From: Melampsora larici-populina 98AG31 | Taxonomy: Eukaryota > Basidiomycota > Pucciniomycetes > Pucciniales > Melampsoraceae | Assembly: GCF_000204055.1 (NCBI RefSeq) | Contig: NW_006768802.1 | Span: 729,437-793,436, forward strand | Direction: 5' to 3' | Length of the DNA stretch: 64,000 bases | Part shown: in pieces, positions 46,008-57,617 of the stretch | Numbering within the stretch: the stretch's first letter is position 1 | Layout: each line of letters begins with the position of its first letter | Position numbers and translations under genes: made by a program | The notes under the pieces: generated by a model | Databases searched by the model: none | What the model saw: the letters and a program-made list of their open reading frames with translations, nothing else | Told to the model about the DNA's origin: nothing

Positions 46008-46970
46008 ATGGCCGATCAATTGGTACGTAGTCTTCTTTCTAGTCGCTATTGTCTCTCTCGATATCGTGAACTTGAGGCTGGTCAGCTTCAATCCTTTCCA
46101 ATCCGATGTTGGTCAACAGCCAAAACTCCCGGCATCTTAGCGCCGAAGTTCTCAGCCAAGACCTCTCACAATACTCTTGATGCTCGGCCTTGATCGATCA
46201 GCGAAATATGCTATGCATGTCTCAAGATCGGAAACCTAGCAGTCTCATTACCTGGTTTCTGACAAATACGTTTTGGTAATCCAAGCTGATTGGTTAAATC
46301 CCTTCTCTAGACAGAAGAACAAATTTCAGAGTTCAAAGAAGTTTTCTCCCTCTTTGACAAAGATGGCGATGAGACTATCACTGCCAAGGAGCTCGGTACA
46401 ATCATGCGCAGTCTGGGCCAGAATCCTACTGAAGCCGAACTTGGCGACATGATCAAGGAAGGTCCGTAGAATGCATCTAAATCTTTATCTTTGAGATTGA
46501 TTCACAGAGCAGTAGTAGCTGATTGTTTAAAGAATCTTTTCAGTGGACGCCGATGGAAATGGCGCGATCGACTTTCCTGAATTTCTGACCATGATGTCAA
46601 GGAAGATGTAGGTTCACGCCTCATAAGGTACTCATCATTTGAGGATCTAATCGAATCAAACTGCCTGCAGGAAGAACACCGATTCAGAAGCGGAGATCCG
46701 TGAAGCATTCAAAGTTTTTGATAAGGACGGTAATGGCTTCATCAGCGTTGAAGAGGTCGAACGCGTGATGTCAAACCTTGGTATGCAAACTTTGCATGTG
46801 CCAATCAAACTTGTTCGACGTACTGAGCTGGTTCGGTGGTGATTCGATGTCGGATCTTAGGTGAAAAACTGACTGACGAAGAAATCCAAAAGATGCATAG
46901 GGAAGCCGATGTGAACGGTGACGGAGAAATTAGCTACGAAGAATTTGTGAAGATGATGCAGGGCAAATAA
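46008..46970 (+). CDS. Calmodulin-like, copy 3, EF-hand 1 altered, 5 exons
   Basis: Exons 46008-46022, 46311-46461, 46544-46607, 46671-46780 and 46861-46970 give 149 aa. Loop 1 is [12 protein letters not shown]: the invariant Gly at position 6, which lets the loop bend, is Glu. Loop 2 [12 protein letters not shown] and loop 3 [12 protein letters not shown] are regular; loop 4 [12 protein letters not shown] has an acceptable Asn at position 3. The C-terminus FVKMMQGK keeps the Met pair. Gene structure matches copies 1 and 2, so the three arose by tandem duplication. Weakened N-lobe Ca2+ binding is the main prediction. Confidence 0.93.
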
Positions 46971-48564
46971 GTGGTAGCTAGGGTTCACTGGTGATTGTGG
47001 ATCAGTCGGAAAGTATGAGTCCTGACTCCTCATCTACCCAGCTGACTGTATTGAAAGACATATGAATCGGTTTAATAACCTTGAAATCGTCTTCTTATCG
47101 TCTCATATGGTGTTGTCATGTGGAGCCTCTTGAAGGATGTCTTGTCTTTGAAGACGTCCTCAAGGAGAATCTTGATCTTGACCTATGTATACTGTCACAC
47201 TTCAAATTGTGCGCATCAAGTTGACTTGTGGGTATATAACTTCATATCCAGCTTGAGAATGATATATCCAAAAACAACATAATTGGACCCAGTAAAACTG
47301 CAGATTTGTTGGGCAAAGAGATGGTATTTTGATCACATCAGGATCTCCATTGGCATCAATCATACACAATGTGATTATGAGTCCAACAAGTTAGACTTGA
47401 GCCATTGTGAAGTTGCTCTTTATGCTCACCCAACTCCAATGGGCTTGAGCATGTTGAGAAAAGCTATCCACTAAAATTAAGAAGGTTCTGATGCAAATGG
47501 TATCACCTGGATCTGTAGTGCCAGGCCTTTTGATCCGATTTCTCATACATACCTATCAAAAATGTAAATGAACCACAAGGAAGGCAAAATATATTTCATG
47601 GCAACCTTTGAGTCATTAGTCATGGGTGATACTGATGATAGTGACCAGAACAAAAGATACTACATATCATGACTCATTAGTATCAGGCATGTGATCTTGG
47701 AACTTGCGCATCATGAGGCCATGATACAATATATGCAATTTCAATCCAATGAGATAAATGGCTATGAGTAATAGAATAGTCCTTATGCTAGAATCAACCT
47801 TTGATCTCATCACTTTCTACTAACCTACTGTTCATATCAAAAATGTGAATACAAGCATATCAAAACTATAAGTTTTTCTAAGTGATCACCATCTCCTGAT
47901 CTAACCTTTTGAGAACCATATGTTGGGAGCAATGATTGATGTTAAATGATACGTATGTATGAAGAACACATGACCCAAAGAAGATATTGGTAATCTATAT
48001 TCCTTTCTCTGATATGTCGATGAAATTTTTGAATAGAATATTCACCAGATCCCAAAGCCTAAAAAAATTAAATCAGCTTTCCAAGAAAATAACTTCACCC
48101 TGAGGAAGAAATCACCCATGAAGTTTGGACATCAGTGAGTTTATCTTGAAGCAAAACATTTCTTTTTCTTTAAACCAATATGGATCGTTGTAAAAATTGA
48201 TCAAAAAAAGGTTTCAAGTTTCTGCAAAAAAAAATTGAATTACAATTCAAGATGAATATTTAACAAACACAAAATGAAAACAATGCAAAAGATTCTTGAA
48301 GAAAAAAAAAGTAATACCGCCCAGCTCAACCCAACGCTTCATGGGGAATAATGGAAAAAATATGATCAACTTCTTTACATTTAATATGGAAAAAAAAATC
48401 TATGATGATATTTGTATCTCATAATCCAAAAGAAAAAAAGGAAAAAGAAATCCATTGATTCTTAAAAAGTTCAAATAATCAACAAACCAATTTTATTTTT
48501 CGATTTTGATTTTGATTTTGATAGATATATGTGTATATGTATATAAATATGTGTTTTGAATAAT
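46971..48564. other. AT-rich intergenic
   Basis: I see no supported gene, RNA gene or structured repeat. Poly-A/T tracts become frequent from 48060 on, close to the 3' end of the phosphatase gene. Confidence 0.5.
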
Positions 48565-50943
48565 CTATCTACAAGAATTAGCCTCAATCACAAACCGATC
48601 CAAAATCTTTCCATCGATTCCCAAACTAGTAAACACCAATCTATCAATAGCAGAATAATGACCAGATTCCCACGAAGAATTAGTTCCATTACAAACCAAT
48701 TGTGATCCAATAGTTTTATAAACCCTAACACCTGTTTTTTTATATTCGATTCGTTTATCTCTACTATCTTGCCAATCTGATGCCCATTCTTCTATAGACA
48801 AAAGTGTATTTGACATATCTATCATCATATATCCAAAATGATGTTTCGGTAGGGATTTTTCATAAAACCCCCAATGTTCTGATTTCATCGTGTCTAAGGT
48901 ACCTCCTCCTCCTCCACTGATCACATACACTACTCCGTTATCTAGTTGAGGTGAAGATGGATCGATATGTTTGGAATGTTCTGCTTTAGCTGCTCTGATC
49001 ACATCTCGACTAATGAAAGATGAACCTGCTACATTGAAATACGAATCGGCTACAAAGTTTGATAACAATCCTCTGGAATAGGCATGTGAATGTCCTGAGA
49101 TGACCATCGAAGCTGGTGGAATATCATATCTTCTAGTCAAACTAGAAGTAGCATGAAAATGTGGAGCGAATCGAGTTCGAACGTATTGACCCCTATTTTG
49201 AAAAAACACTTTTGGTCAGTTTATAAAATGTAGGATATGGAAATCAAAGTGAAAATCTTACCAAAGGTTTTCATGACCTCCAATCCACATTGTTGGATCC
49301 CAGTATTCCACAAATGGTGGTACATGAACCAAGATGATTCGAATCGAAGCTTCTTTCCACTCAGGTCTAGCCATCTCCCACAACAACCAACGTTCGTGTT
49401 CATCAACTTCCGAAAGTTTCGAACCCGGTGACGATTCTCTCGTCGGTTCTAAATTCGAATCACACACCAAGACTCTCACTCTAGGATGAGGAGAATAAGC
49501 ATGATAAGTTGAACGAGAGTGTGGATGAGGTGAATGGATTCGAAGACTCGTAAAATTTTGATCCGCTTCTGCTATCCCTGGTATCTCTAATGGTGAAGTA
49601 GGTGTCAAATGTGAAGTTTGAGATCGGTTTAATTCTCCGATTTGGATTAATGGTAATCCACCTGAATAAACGTTTTGAGAACTCGGATCGAAATCATGAT
49701 TACCACGTGTATAGAGTATAGGTAATTCTGATCCGATTGGGTTTTGATGAGTGATAGGATCCCAAAAATCGGTTTGCCATTGATTGAGATTATAGGGATC
49801 TTGAACTGCATCACCTAAATGAAATAATAAATCAGGTTGGGTTGGGTTTTGATAAAAATGATGAATGATTTGTCGTGGACCAAAGGCTGATTTGAAATGA
49901 GGTAGATAACTGGGGATGTTGACTAATCTTTTGATGATTTGTTTGAATGTTCTTAATCCGAATTGATTATCTCCTACGATGGCTATGTGCATAACATTCT
50001 TGGGGTTGACTGATTTGGGTGAAGTACTTGATAAATGATGAAGTTGGCTTAGATCGGGTGAATCGATTCCTAACCAATTAAACTGATGAGTTGAGTACAC
50101 TTTCTTGATGGTGTGTTCTTGATGTTGATTTTGATTTCGATTAAATGAAGTATGTGAAGTGGCAGTGGGTTTAGTAAGAATGATTTGATAAGTATAACTT
50201 TCACCTGGTATTAGATTATCTAATAAAGTACTATGAACCCATCTGTTATTGTTGTTTTTAGCATTAGGTTGAATTCGATTAGGTTCGATGATCTGTTTGA
50301 TTGGTTTGTTGGTTTGATTCTGAAGTGATGACCAGAATTGTAAGCTAGATTGATAACCTGATGAAGTCTTAAGTTTGTTAGTTTCCCAAACAATCGAAAC
50401 TGATTGAGATGAATGGATAAACAATAATGGTGGTTTTCTAATATAAATCGATCGAATTCCAATCCAACCTGATGTCACTAATGAATTCTTGATTTTAAAT
50501 TTAAATAATAAAACTGTCAAGTTGGTGTTCATCAGATAAATCATTAAAAAGACCATTGAAATTAAACATAGTAAGACTTGAACTTGGAATGGATTAGATT
50601 TGTATTTCTTGATGATTGATTTAGTATATTGATTTGATTTGATGAGTTTGATGAATTTATTATTTTGATTTGATTTAGAATGTGTTCTTGATGATGATGA
50701 TGATGATGAGTTGTAAGTTGGTAGATCTGAGTTTGAGCTAGTTCCTAAGTTGAGATAAACACTTGATTTGTTTTGAGCATTGCTTCTTAACATTTTGATT
50801 GGTTGCTTGATGGAGTGGAGTGATGCGAGATTGATAAAATGCTGAGCTTTAAGTGATGATCGGAATATTGGTGATCGAAATGAAATTAAAAGTAAAATCC
50901 AATCCAGCCACAACAATTTAACCAATCCAATTGAGTTTCTCAT
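48565..50943 (-). CDS. Membrane-anchored purple-acid-phosphatase-like metallophosphatase, active-site intact
   Basis: Exons 50943-49262 and 49192-48565 give 769 aa. An N-terminal low-complexity Ser/Asn/Lys region precedes one membrane segment (VLLCLISMVFLMIYLM), so it is probably a type II membrane protein facing the lumen or outside. A fibronectin-like strand (SVSIVWETN) comes before the calcineurin-like metallophosphatase core. All metal motifs are present in order: GDNQFG, HLGDAVQD, TRGNHDFD, LVHVPPF and GHSHAYSR. These bind two metals for phosphate-ester hydrolysis; the substrate is unknown. The C-terminus ends FVIEANSCR. The single intron position is shared with the tandem neighbour, proving duplication. 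Confidence 0.9.
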
Positions 50944-51465
50944 TCAGTTTAAACTGTTTTAATACTCAACCAACGCTCAATCAATTCAAATCACATTTCT
51001 TCCATTTCAAACCAAAAAGCGCTTCATAAAAATGACACTTTATTTCAAAATCTTGCAAAGAAATAAAAAGACAAAGTAACAGAGTAACAGGATAAAAAAC
51101 ACCTGATGAACAAAGGATCCAACTTTTACACATCTCGCTTTGAGAAGATCAGTTTTACTTTTTTTTTTGGGTCAATTTATCCAAAAAGAAATGAAGAAAA
51201 AAAACATGCTATTTTTTTTTATGTTAATAATGATTTTTTTCTCTATTTTTGTTTTGTTTTGTTTTGCAAAAAAAAAAGGTATGTTATGTATATGTCAAAT
51301 AAATCAAAAAAAAAAAACATATACAAGAAAGAAAGAAAGAAAAAAACAATTCCAAATAAAAAAAAATAAAAAAAAAAGATAAAGAAGAAAACAAGAATTA
51401 GAACCAAGATAAGGAAAAAAAAAATTAAGGAATCAATAAGAAACATTTATTTTGAAGGGGGGGGT
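50944..51465. other. Spacer between the two phosphatase genes, A/T homopolymer-rich
   Basis: 51160-51440 is dominated by long A and T runs. No gene. It should include the promoter of the downstream phosphatase and the 3' end of the upstream one. Confidence 0.6.
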
Positions 51466-53734
51466 TCATGAACGACAAGCCGCAGCTTCAACAACGAATT
51501 GATCTAAAACTTTACCTTTAGAAGTCATGATTCTAAAATACAATCTATCATAAGCAATTCCATAAACCAAATTAGGTTTCCAAAGATGAGTATGATTCTT
51601 ATCACAAGTAGATTGAGATCCAATCATATGATAAAGTCGAATGTTTTGATGATCGAATTCTTCTCTTCTTTTTAAATTCTCATCCCAATCAGTTGTTAAA
51701 TCTGATTTAGATTGATATCCATCTGGTGAAAGATCAAAACTTAATGATGAAAAACTTAATGGTGAATGTGATCGTTTACTAAAATCACTGGCTACTTCAT
51801 AGAATCCCCAATGTTCGGCTGGTTCATGTGGTTTGCCTTTTGGTCTCTGACCCGGTACTGATACATAGATCACGCCTTCTTCTGGATGTGGTGAATGTGG
51901 ATCGGATGTACTGTAATGTTGGACATATGCTGCATGTTTGGTGGCACTACTGATCTGATCTGGTGTGACTGCATTCACGTAATCCTGTGCAAGGTAGTTT
52001 TGGAGTAAACCACGGTAATAAGCAGCTGGTTGTGATGAGATGACCATCGTAGCAGGTGGGATATCAAACTGTCGAGCAATAGCTGAAATGCCATGAAAAT
52101 GAGGAGCAAAAGTAGTTCGAACATATGTTTCCCTTCAAAAAAAACAATACCAAATTTTCATAATAAAATTAGCCAAGGATAAAATTCAAGAAAAATCAAT
52201 AAAAATGAGAATCTTACCAATTGTTTTGATGACCTTCAGCCCAACTAAGAGGATCAACAAATTCAGGAAAAGCCGGAACATTAACCACAATCAATCTAAT
52301 CGAAGCTTCTTTCCATTCAGGTCTAGCCATTTCCCATAATAACCAATGTTCATGATCACCTAATTCGGTTAATGTACTACGAGATCCAATAAAAGCTTGA
52401 CGTTCAGGTACTAAATTAGGATCTAAAACTAAGATTCTAATTCTAGGATGAGGTGAATAACCAATAAAACTTGCACGAGTTCTTCTATCTCGTTTAGGAG
52501 TTTGGATGGCTGTGTATTGACGTTCGGCTACTGCAAAACCTGGTAAGATGATTCGATTGGATTGGTTTTTGAGTAAGGCTACTCTTGTTCGATTCACTTC
52601 TCCTAATTGAACGCCAGGAAGTCCACCGGTATAGAGACTTGATCCGTTCTTGTCGAAATCGTGGGGTCCTCGTCCATATAAGATTGGAACTTCTGAACTG
52701 GCTGATTGTTGAAAGGTAAGAGGATCCCAAAAGCCAGTTTGCCATTCTCTGTGATCTTCTGGATTTGAGACTGCATTACCTAAATGGATGAGTGCATGAG
52801 GTTTGGTTGGTTGAGATTTGAAATGATCGGTTATCTTTCTGGGTCGAAAAACCGAAGTAGGTAAAGGAACATAAGATTTCAAATCTAAATATTTCTTGGC
52901 TAATGAATGTAATCCACGTGGATTCGAATAAGTATCACCAATGATAGCCATATGGAATGAAGAAACGGTATGATTGGAAGTAGGAGAAGTAGAAGAGATA
53001 TGATCTAGATTAGCCGGATTAGGTGGATTCATGCCGAGCCAAGTAAATTCGAATTCTCCATATGATTTAATCGATTCAGGTATCTTGGGGTTATTGATAT
53101 CACGTTGGTTTGATTCTAAAAACAATTCATATCCATAATTCATACCAGGTTCAAGATTATCAAGTAAAACTGAATGGATCCATCGGTTTTGATTTCCATA
53201 TCCATCAGGTTGAACCACTTCGACTCGAGGCACAATCATCTTTGACATCTTTTCCACCAAGGGTATGGTTAAAGCAGATTGACCGGTATACTGAAGGTCT
53301 CCTACTTTAGATGATTTCCAATACCTTAACCCAACACCTTTCTTACAATGATGATGTTCATCTGTTCGATTTTGATTTGTTTCCCAAACAATCGTTGCAG
53401 ACCAAGGAGAATGAATAAAGATTAAAGGTTGTTTTCGTAAGGCAAGATGAGTTTTACCTAACAAACCATTGGAAAAGAGTGTATCGACTAAAAGAAATCT
53501 CATCAAGACTAATACATTAGTTGAGATCCAAAATAAGATTGAACCAATCAATAAGACTAGTATCAAATTTCTAAATGAAGCTGGATAGGTATATAAGATA
53601 TCATAGATTGCAGGTGGTAATCCAGAAGATGAACGTGATCGTTTTCGTCGAGGTTTGGTTGATAAAAGTCGTTTGGAGGTAGTATCACTCTTGGTGAATG
53701 GAAGCATATCTTGCTTCGAACTTGGTCGAAACAT
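51466..53734 (-). CDS. Metallophosphatase paralog with lost catalytic motifs (probable pseudoenzyme)
   Basis: Exons 53734-52218 and 52132-51466 give 727 aa. Layout matches the neighbour: basic N-terminus, a membrane segment (LILVLLIGSILFWISTNVLV), a fibronectin-like part (SATIVWETN) and a metallophosphatase fold. The active site is dismantled. GDTYSN keeps the first Asp, but the other motifs read GNAVSN (neighbour GDAVQD), GRGPHDF (neighbour TRGNHDF), VNVPAF (neighbour VHVPPF) and SSQPAAY (neighbour GHSHAYS). Hydrolysis is therefore unlikely. The frame and splice sites are intact and surrounding core sequence is conserved (WLLWEMARPEWKEASIR in both). This argues for a retained non-catalytic role, for example regulation or binding, rather than decay. 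Confidence 0.88.
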
Positions 53735-56026
53735 TTTTGATGTAAGATTGATTTCTAATTAACTTTTTTTCGAATAAAACAAATAAGATGATGATTGATT
53801 GATGATTGATGATGATGAAGAAGTAAAGTAAAAAGCCACAAGAGAGGGCAGAATGAGTTTGCTGAAGGTTTTATGGAAAGTCTATGAGAAAGATCCAGAG
53901 TGAGTAAAAGTAAGCTTGCAACGGCGGTAATTTTAAGGGTTCGAAGGAGTACTGACAACAGAAATGAATCAATGAAATCAGATTGAAGTGTGTTGCTCAA
54001 TTGATGATAGAACTAAGCGATGAATTCCAAGTTGTCGTTAAGGCAATCAAGACCAACTAGACAAACCAATTTCCAGTCAAAAAATAATGATCAATGATGA
54101 GTCTATCGAAAAGAAAAGAAAAGAAATAAATCACACAACTCCACACCAACATACAATTCAACGTCGGTCGTATAGAAACCCTCTTAGGTAAGAGCTCTTC
54201 GAATCTTACCCGAATGATGATCAGACTGGCGAGGAAGAAAGACAAAAAAATGGAAGTTTACAAAGAAAAGAAGTTTGGTGGTCAAATCAAGAGTCTCGTT
54301 TAAATACGGCTCAATTTCGAAAACTATTCTTGCACTCTCTCCACGTCGCCATTTTTTTTATGAAATTTGCTTCAAACTAGAAACAAGAGGGGAAGGAATC
54401 TGAATTGAATTCGAAATTGATATTGATCTATTGAATTGTGTTGTAATTCAATTCAAATCCAACAGTGACACATATGAGAACTTAGAGTACGCATCGCCAA
54501 ACACTTCATCCTACTTTCTCAAATGCTCAAATCACACTCTGAAGTCTAGCTGGCAAAAGAAATATTAAAATGCACCGTAACCTAGATCACGATAGAACAG
54601 ATCAAGAAATCAAGTCTATAAAGTTTTTTTTTTCAAAGTTCTTGGGTCCTTGCTTGCCAATGTAAGATATTTGATCGCAAAGAAATTGGATACGAACTTG
54701 CCAAGTCGCGCCTTGCTGAACAACACGCGTGGCCTGCGTGGTTGTGGCGGGATCTGAGTTTGGATCTGGTGAGTGTAAGTGTATCCCACCGGATGAAACT
54801 ACTACATCCTACTATGGGTCCCGGTGATATTGCATCTTGCTGCATGTCTTCAAGTCGAATTGTTTTTAACTTGTGCCTCTCAGCCCTTCTTTGTTTACAA
54901 AAAAACTCGCTAAATGGTGCTTCTCAGGAAGGGCCTTCTCAAAGTTTTTTCGAAAATTTCAAAATTCATAAGCAGTGTTTTGATGTAGGGACATTTGTAT
55001 TTTAGGCATTCTTTTAACTTGAACCGCCCCTAATATGTATATCCCTTCTAAAGCTTTGTCCACTACTTCACAATCAAACTTGATGCAAAGTTTCAAGCTT
55101 GTATATCAGTGTCACTCCAAATTGGAGAAATCAAGTTTTTTAAAAAACCCTATTGTGGTTAAATTAGACGTTTGATGAGAAACTTTTCTGACTTCAACTC
55201 CATAAATTCATTCGAACTTGGTTCATGCACCACCAGGTTTTTTGTTTGAGAGCTTCGGTTGGAACATGAACATTGTATATTTGTATGAAAGCAAGTTACA
55301 TGGATTGTTGGCAATCTTTGTAAGTCCTCATCTATATTGCAAAGTGTCTTGATGCGAAGTAAGATGAGTCTGCCTATGACTCCGAAGATCTGATAAGATG
55401 GTTTGTCATCATCTGCAAACCTGAGGATTGAAAATTGAATTTTCTTATTACAAATCAACCAGATCATCAACTTGACTTTCAACCAAGTGGTCTCAATTTG
55501 GTTCCAAATATTAAAAGTTTCATAAACATCAAGAATTCATAACTCGAATGAAAGAAAAACTCAGGTTTATTTATTTGTTTGTTTAATGTTACATGACATG
55601 GCGGAAAGTTTTTCAAAACGCGATGTTTTCAAAATTAACATCACAAGGTTACCTTTCCAAGACCAAATAAGATAAAAACCCGAAAAAAGAAAACAAAGTG
55701 ATTTATACAATGAGGTTTTGTTTTGATTTGATTTGGTTCTTAACCTAGAATAAAAATCGAATAAGAATTGAATAAAGAGATAAGACTACAAGTTTCAGAA
55801 AGGAATAAGTAAACTAATAAGATTTGAATATAAAAGAGAAGAAAGACAGATAATTAGAAAGTTCATGAACAGGTTAATCAAAATAATGTGTACTGTAAGA
55901 TGGATTTGTTGGAATTAAGAATCATGAATGGCTTGAATCGTCTTAATCACAAAAAAAAAGCAAAGAATCAGGAACCGTGTTTAACCCATTGAAGACGAAG
56001 AAAGATAGATACCTTTGAATGGAGTT
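53735..56026. other. Gene-poor region
   Basis: Short frames at 53755-54000 and 55159-55482 (both minus) have no motif and poor context. No RNA gene or clear repeat seen. Confidence 0.45.
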
Positions 56027-56521
56027 TTAATGATCGATCAAAGTAGGATATTTATGATTTTTACCTAAAGAGAATTGTAAAAGGGTTTTACTAAATTCAT
56101 TAAAAGCCACTCTAATCAAACTCAATTCGTCAGTTGTTGATTCAAGTTTGATGGAAGTTGAAGTTGTTGAAGTAGGATGATCGACTGTTTGATTAAATAA
56201 TTGAGGATCTATATTAGAAGTACAAGTGAAAGATGAAGTAGATTGAACTGGTTGATGATTTGATTGATCTTGATCTTCTTCGTTTGTTTCACCATCTGCA
56301 TCTAATTCATCATTGTAATCTTGATGATTAGTTTCATTTTCTGAAGGTAATTCTGAATAGTTTTGAATGATTTCTTTTTCGATTAATCTTTGAGATCGTC
56401 TTCCTGATGTCATCTTGGTGTGTTTGGATTGGATCGGATGGATTTCTTCAAATTTTAAGTTTTGAAAAAAGTTGAGTAGTTGAGTCATCCATGTAAACCC
56501 ATAGTTGATATGTAAACCCAT
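56027..56521 (-). CDS. Hypothetical acidic protein
   Basis: A single-exon frame of 164 codons; an internal ATG at 56413 (MTSGRRSQR) is a more natural start, giving 128 aa. The middle is strongly acidic (DELDADGETNEEDQDQ) and the C-terminus forms a short amphipathic helix (LSLIRVAFNEFSKTLLQF). I do not recognise the family. Only about 65-170 bp separate it from the divergent gene on the plus strand, so the two may share a promoter. Size and composition would suit a small subunit of a nuclear complex, but this is speculation. Confidence 0.55.
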   Translation of the reverse strand: MGLHINYGFTWMTQLLNFFQNLKFEEIHPIQSKHTKMTSGRRSQRLIEKEIIQNYSELPSENETNHQDYNDELDADGETNEEDQDQSNHQPVQSTSSFTCTSNIDPQLFNQTVDHPTSTTSTSIKLESTTDELSLIRVAFNEFSKTLLQFSLGKNHKYPTLIDH

Positions 56522-56585
56522 AGTAAGTCATTCAAACTTTTGATGATATTTCATTTCCAGAGAGTTTCCCATCAATCAATCCTCA

Positions 56586-57617
56586 ATGTTCTATCCAAGA
56601 TCAACTCAACTTAACCATTTCATCAAATCATTCTCAACAAACAAATCAACAAACAAATCAAAATCACCAAGATCAAATTCATTCAATCCAATCCATCATC
56701 AACCTAACCACCAATCCAAACCACAACCACAACCACAACCACAACTTCATCAACACCTCGACATCAATTCATTAAACCAAAACACTCCAATTCACATCCA
56801 ACTTCAAGCCATCAAATCATACCAAAAATGTCAACTTTCATCACTAAACCCTATCATTAGGTTCTCAATCGTAAGAAAGATGAGATTGTTAGACTTACCA
56901 CCACATCAATCACTTTGGCAATCCATTGGTTCAAAAGATGAAATTAATTTGTATCATTGGATTCATGAAGCGTTTGGACAATTACTTTATTTGAAAAAAC
57001 TTTGGAGACCTACAGATGATTGGAATGAGATGGATGATCGAATTGAAAAAGACCAGTTAGAAGAAAACTTATCGATCTTGAAAGATTCATTTCAACATCA
57101 AATCTTAGGACCACTTGAGTCGAGGTATGGAAATGATGTAGTCGAATCTAATCTGAATCAATTGATCAAATCACATCATGGATCTGATTCTTTATCAAAC
57201 TCTAATAAAAACGTCAACCGAACCGAAGGAGATTCAAGTTTTTTAAAACCAGCGATTGTTTGGAGAAGAAAGTGTCCCGAAACAGGTGAAGAAGTAATTG
57301 AATGGATGAGTGAAAGAACATCAGATGTGGTTTGGCCAGGATTAGTAAGTTTAAGATCAGATCAATACATTCCTAGAATCTATTGGGAATCAGAAGCTAG
57401 AAGGTTTGCGAACCGAAACGGAGGGGTTCCTAGAGGATTAGGTCCAGATGGTCAGATGGCAAAGGTTGATGAAGCGATTGGTGAAGCGTGTGAATGGGCG
57501 GATTCGCAGTCTGATTCGGTGGAAGGTGGGGTGGAGTTACAAGAGGTCATCAAGACTGCTGAAGGGATTTTGATCAAACAGTTTTTGGAAGAAAGGGATA
57601 ATTCGGTTCGGTCGTAG
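56586..57617 (+). CDS. Hypothetical protein with mitochondrial-type N-terminus
   Basis: A single exon of 343 codons. The start (MFYPRSTQLNHFIKSF) is basic, hydroxylated and free of acidic residues, as in mitochondrial presequences, followed by a QPQPQPQPQ tract. The body is hydrophilic with conserved-looking blocks: LLDLPPHQSLWQSIG, IVWRRKCPETGEEVIEW and YIPRIYWESEARRFANR. I cannot assign a family; a fungal mitochondrial ribosome-associated or other matrix protein is possible. It starts 65 bp from the divergent gene on the other strand. Confidence 0.65.
   Translation: MFYPRSTQLNHFIKSFSTNKSTNKSKSPRSNSFNPIHHQPNHQSKPQPQPQPQLHQHLDINSLNQNTPIHIQLQAIKSYQKCQLSSLNPIIRFSIVRKMRLLDLPPHQSLWQSIGSKDEINLYHWIHEAFGQLLYLKKLWRPTDDWNEMDDRIEKDQLEENLSILKDSFQHQILGPLESRYGNDVVESNLNQLIKSHHGSDSLSNSNKNVNRTEGDSSFLKPAIVWRRKCPETGEEVIEWMSERTSDVVWPGLVSLRSDQYIPRIYWESEARRFANRNGGVPRGLGPDGQMAKVDEAIGEACEWADSQSDSVEGGVELQEVIKTAEGILIKQFLEERDNSVRS

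Noticed and set aside
51106..51446. Lys- or Phe-rich open frames in the spacer between phosphatase genes
   Set aside because: Products of long A/T runs, not of coding selection.
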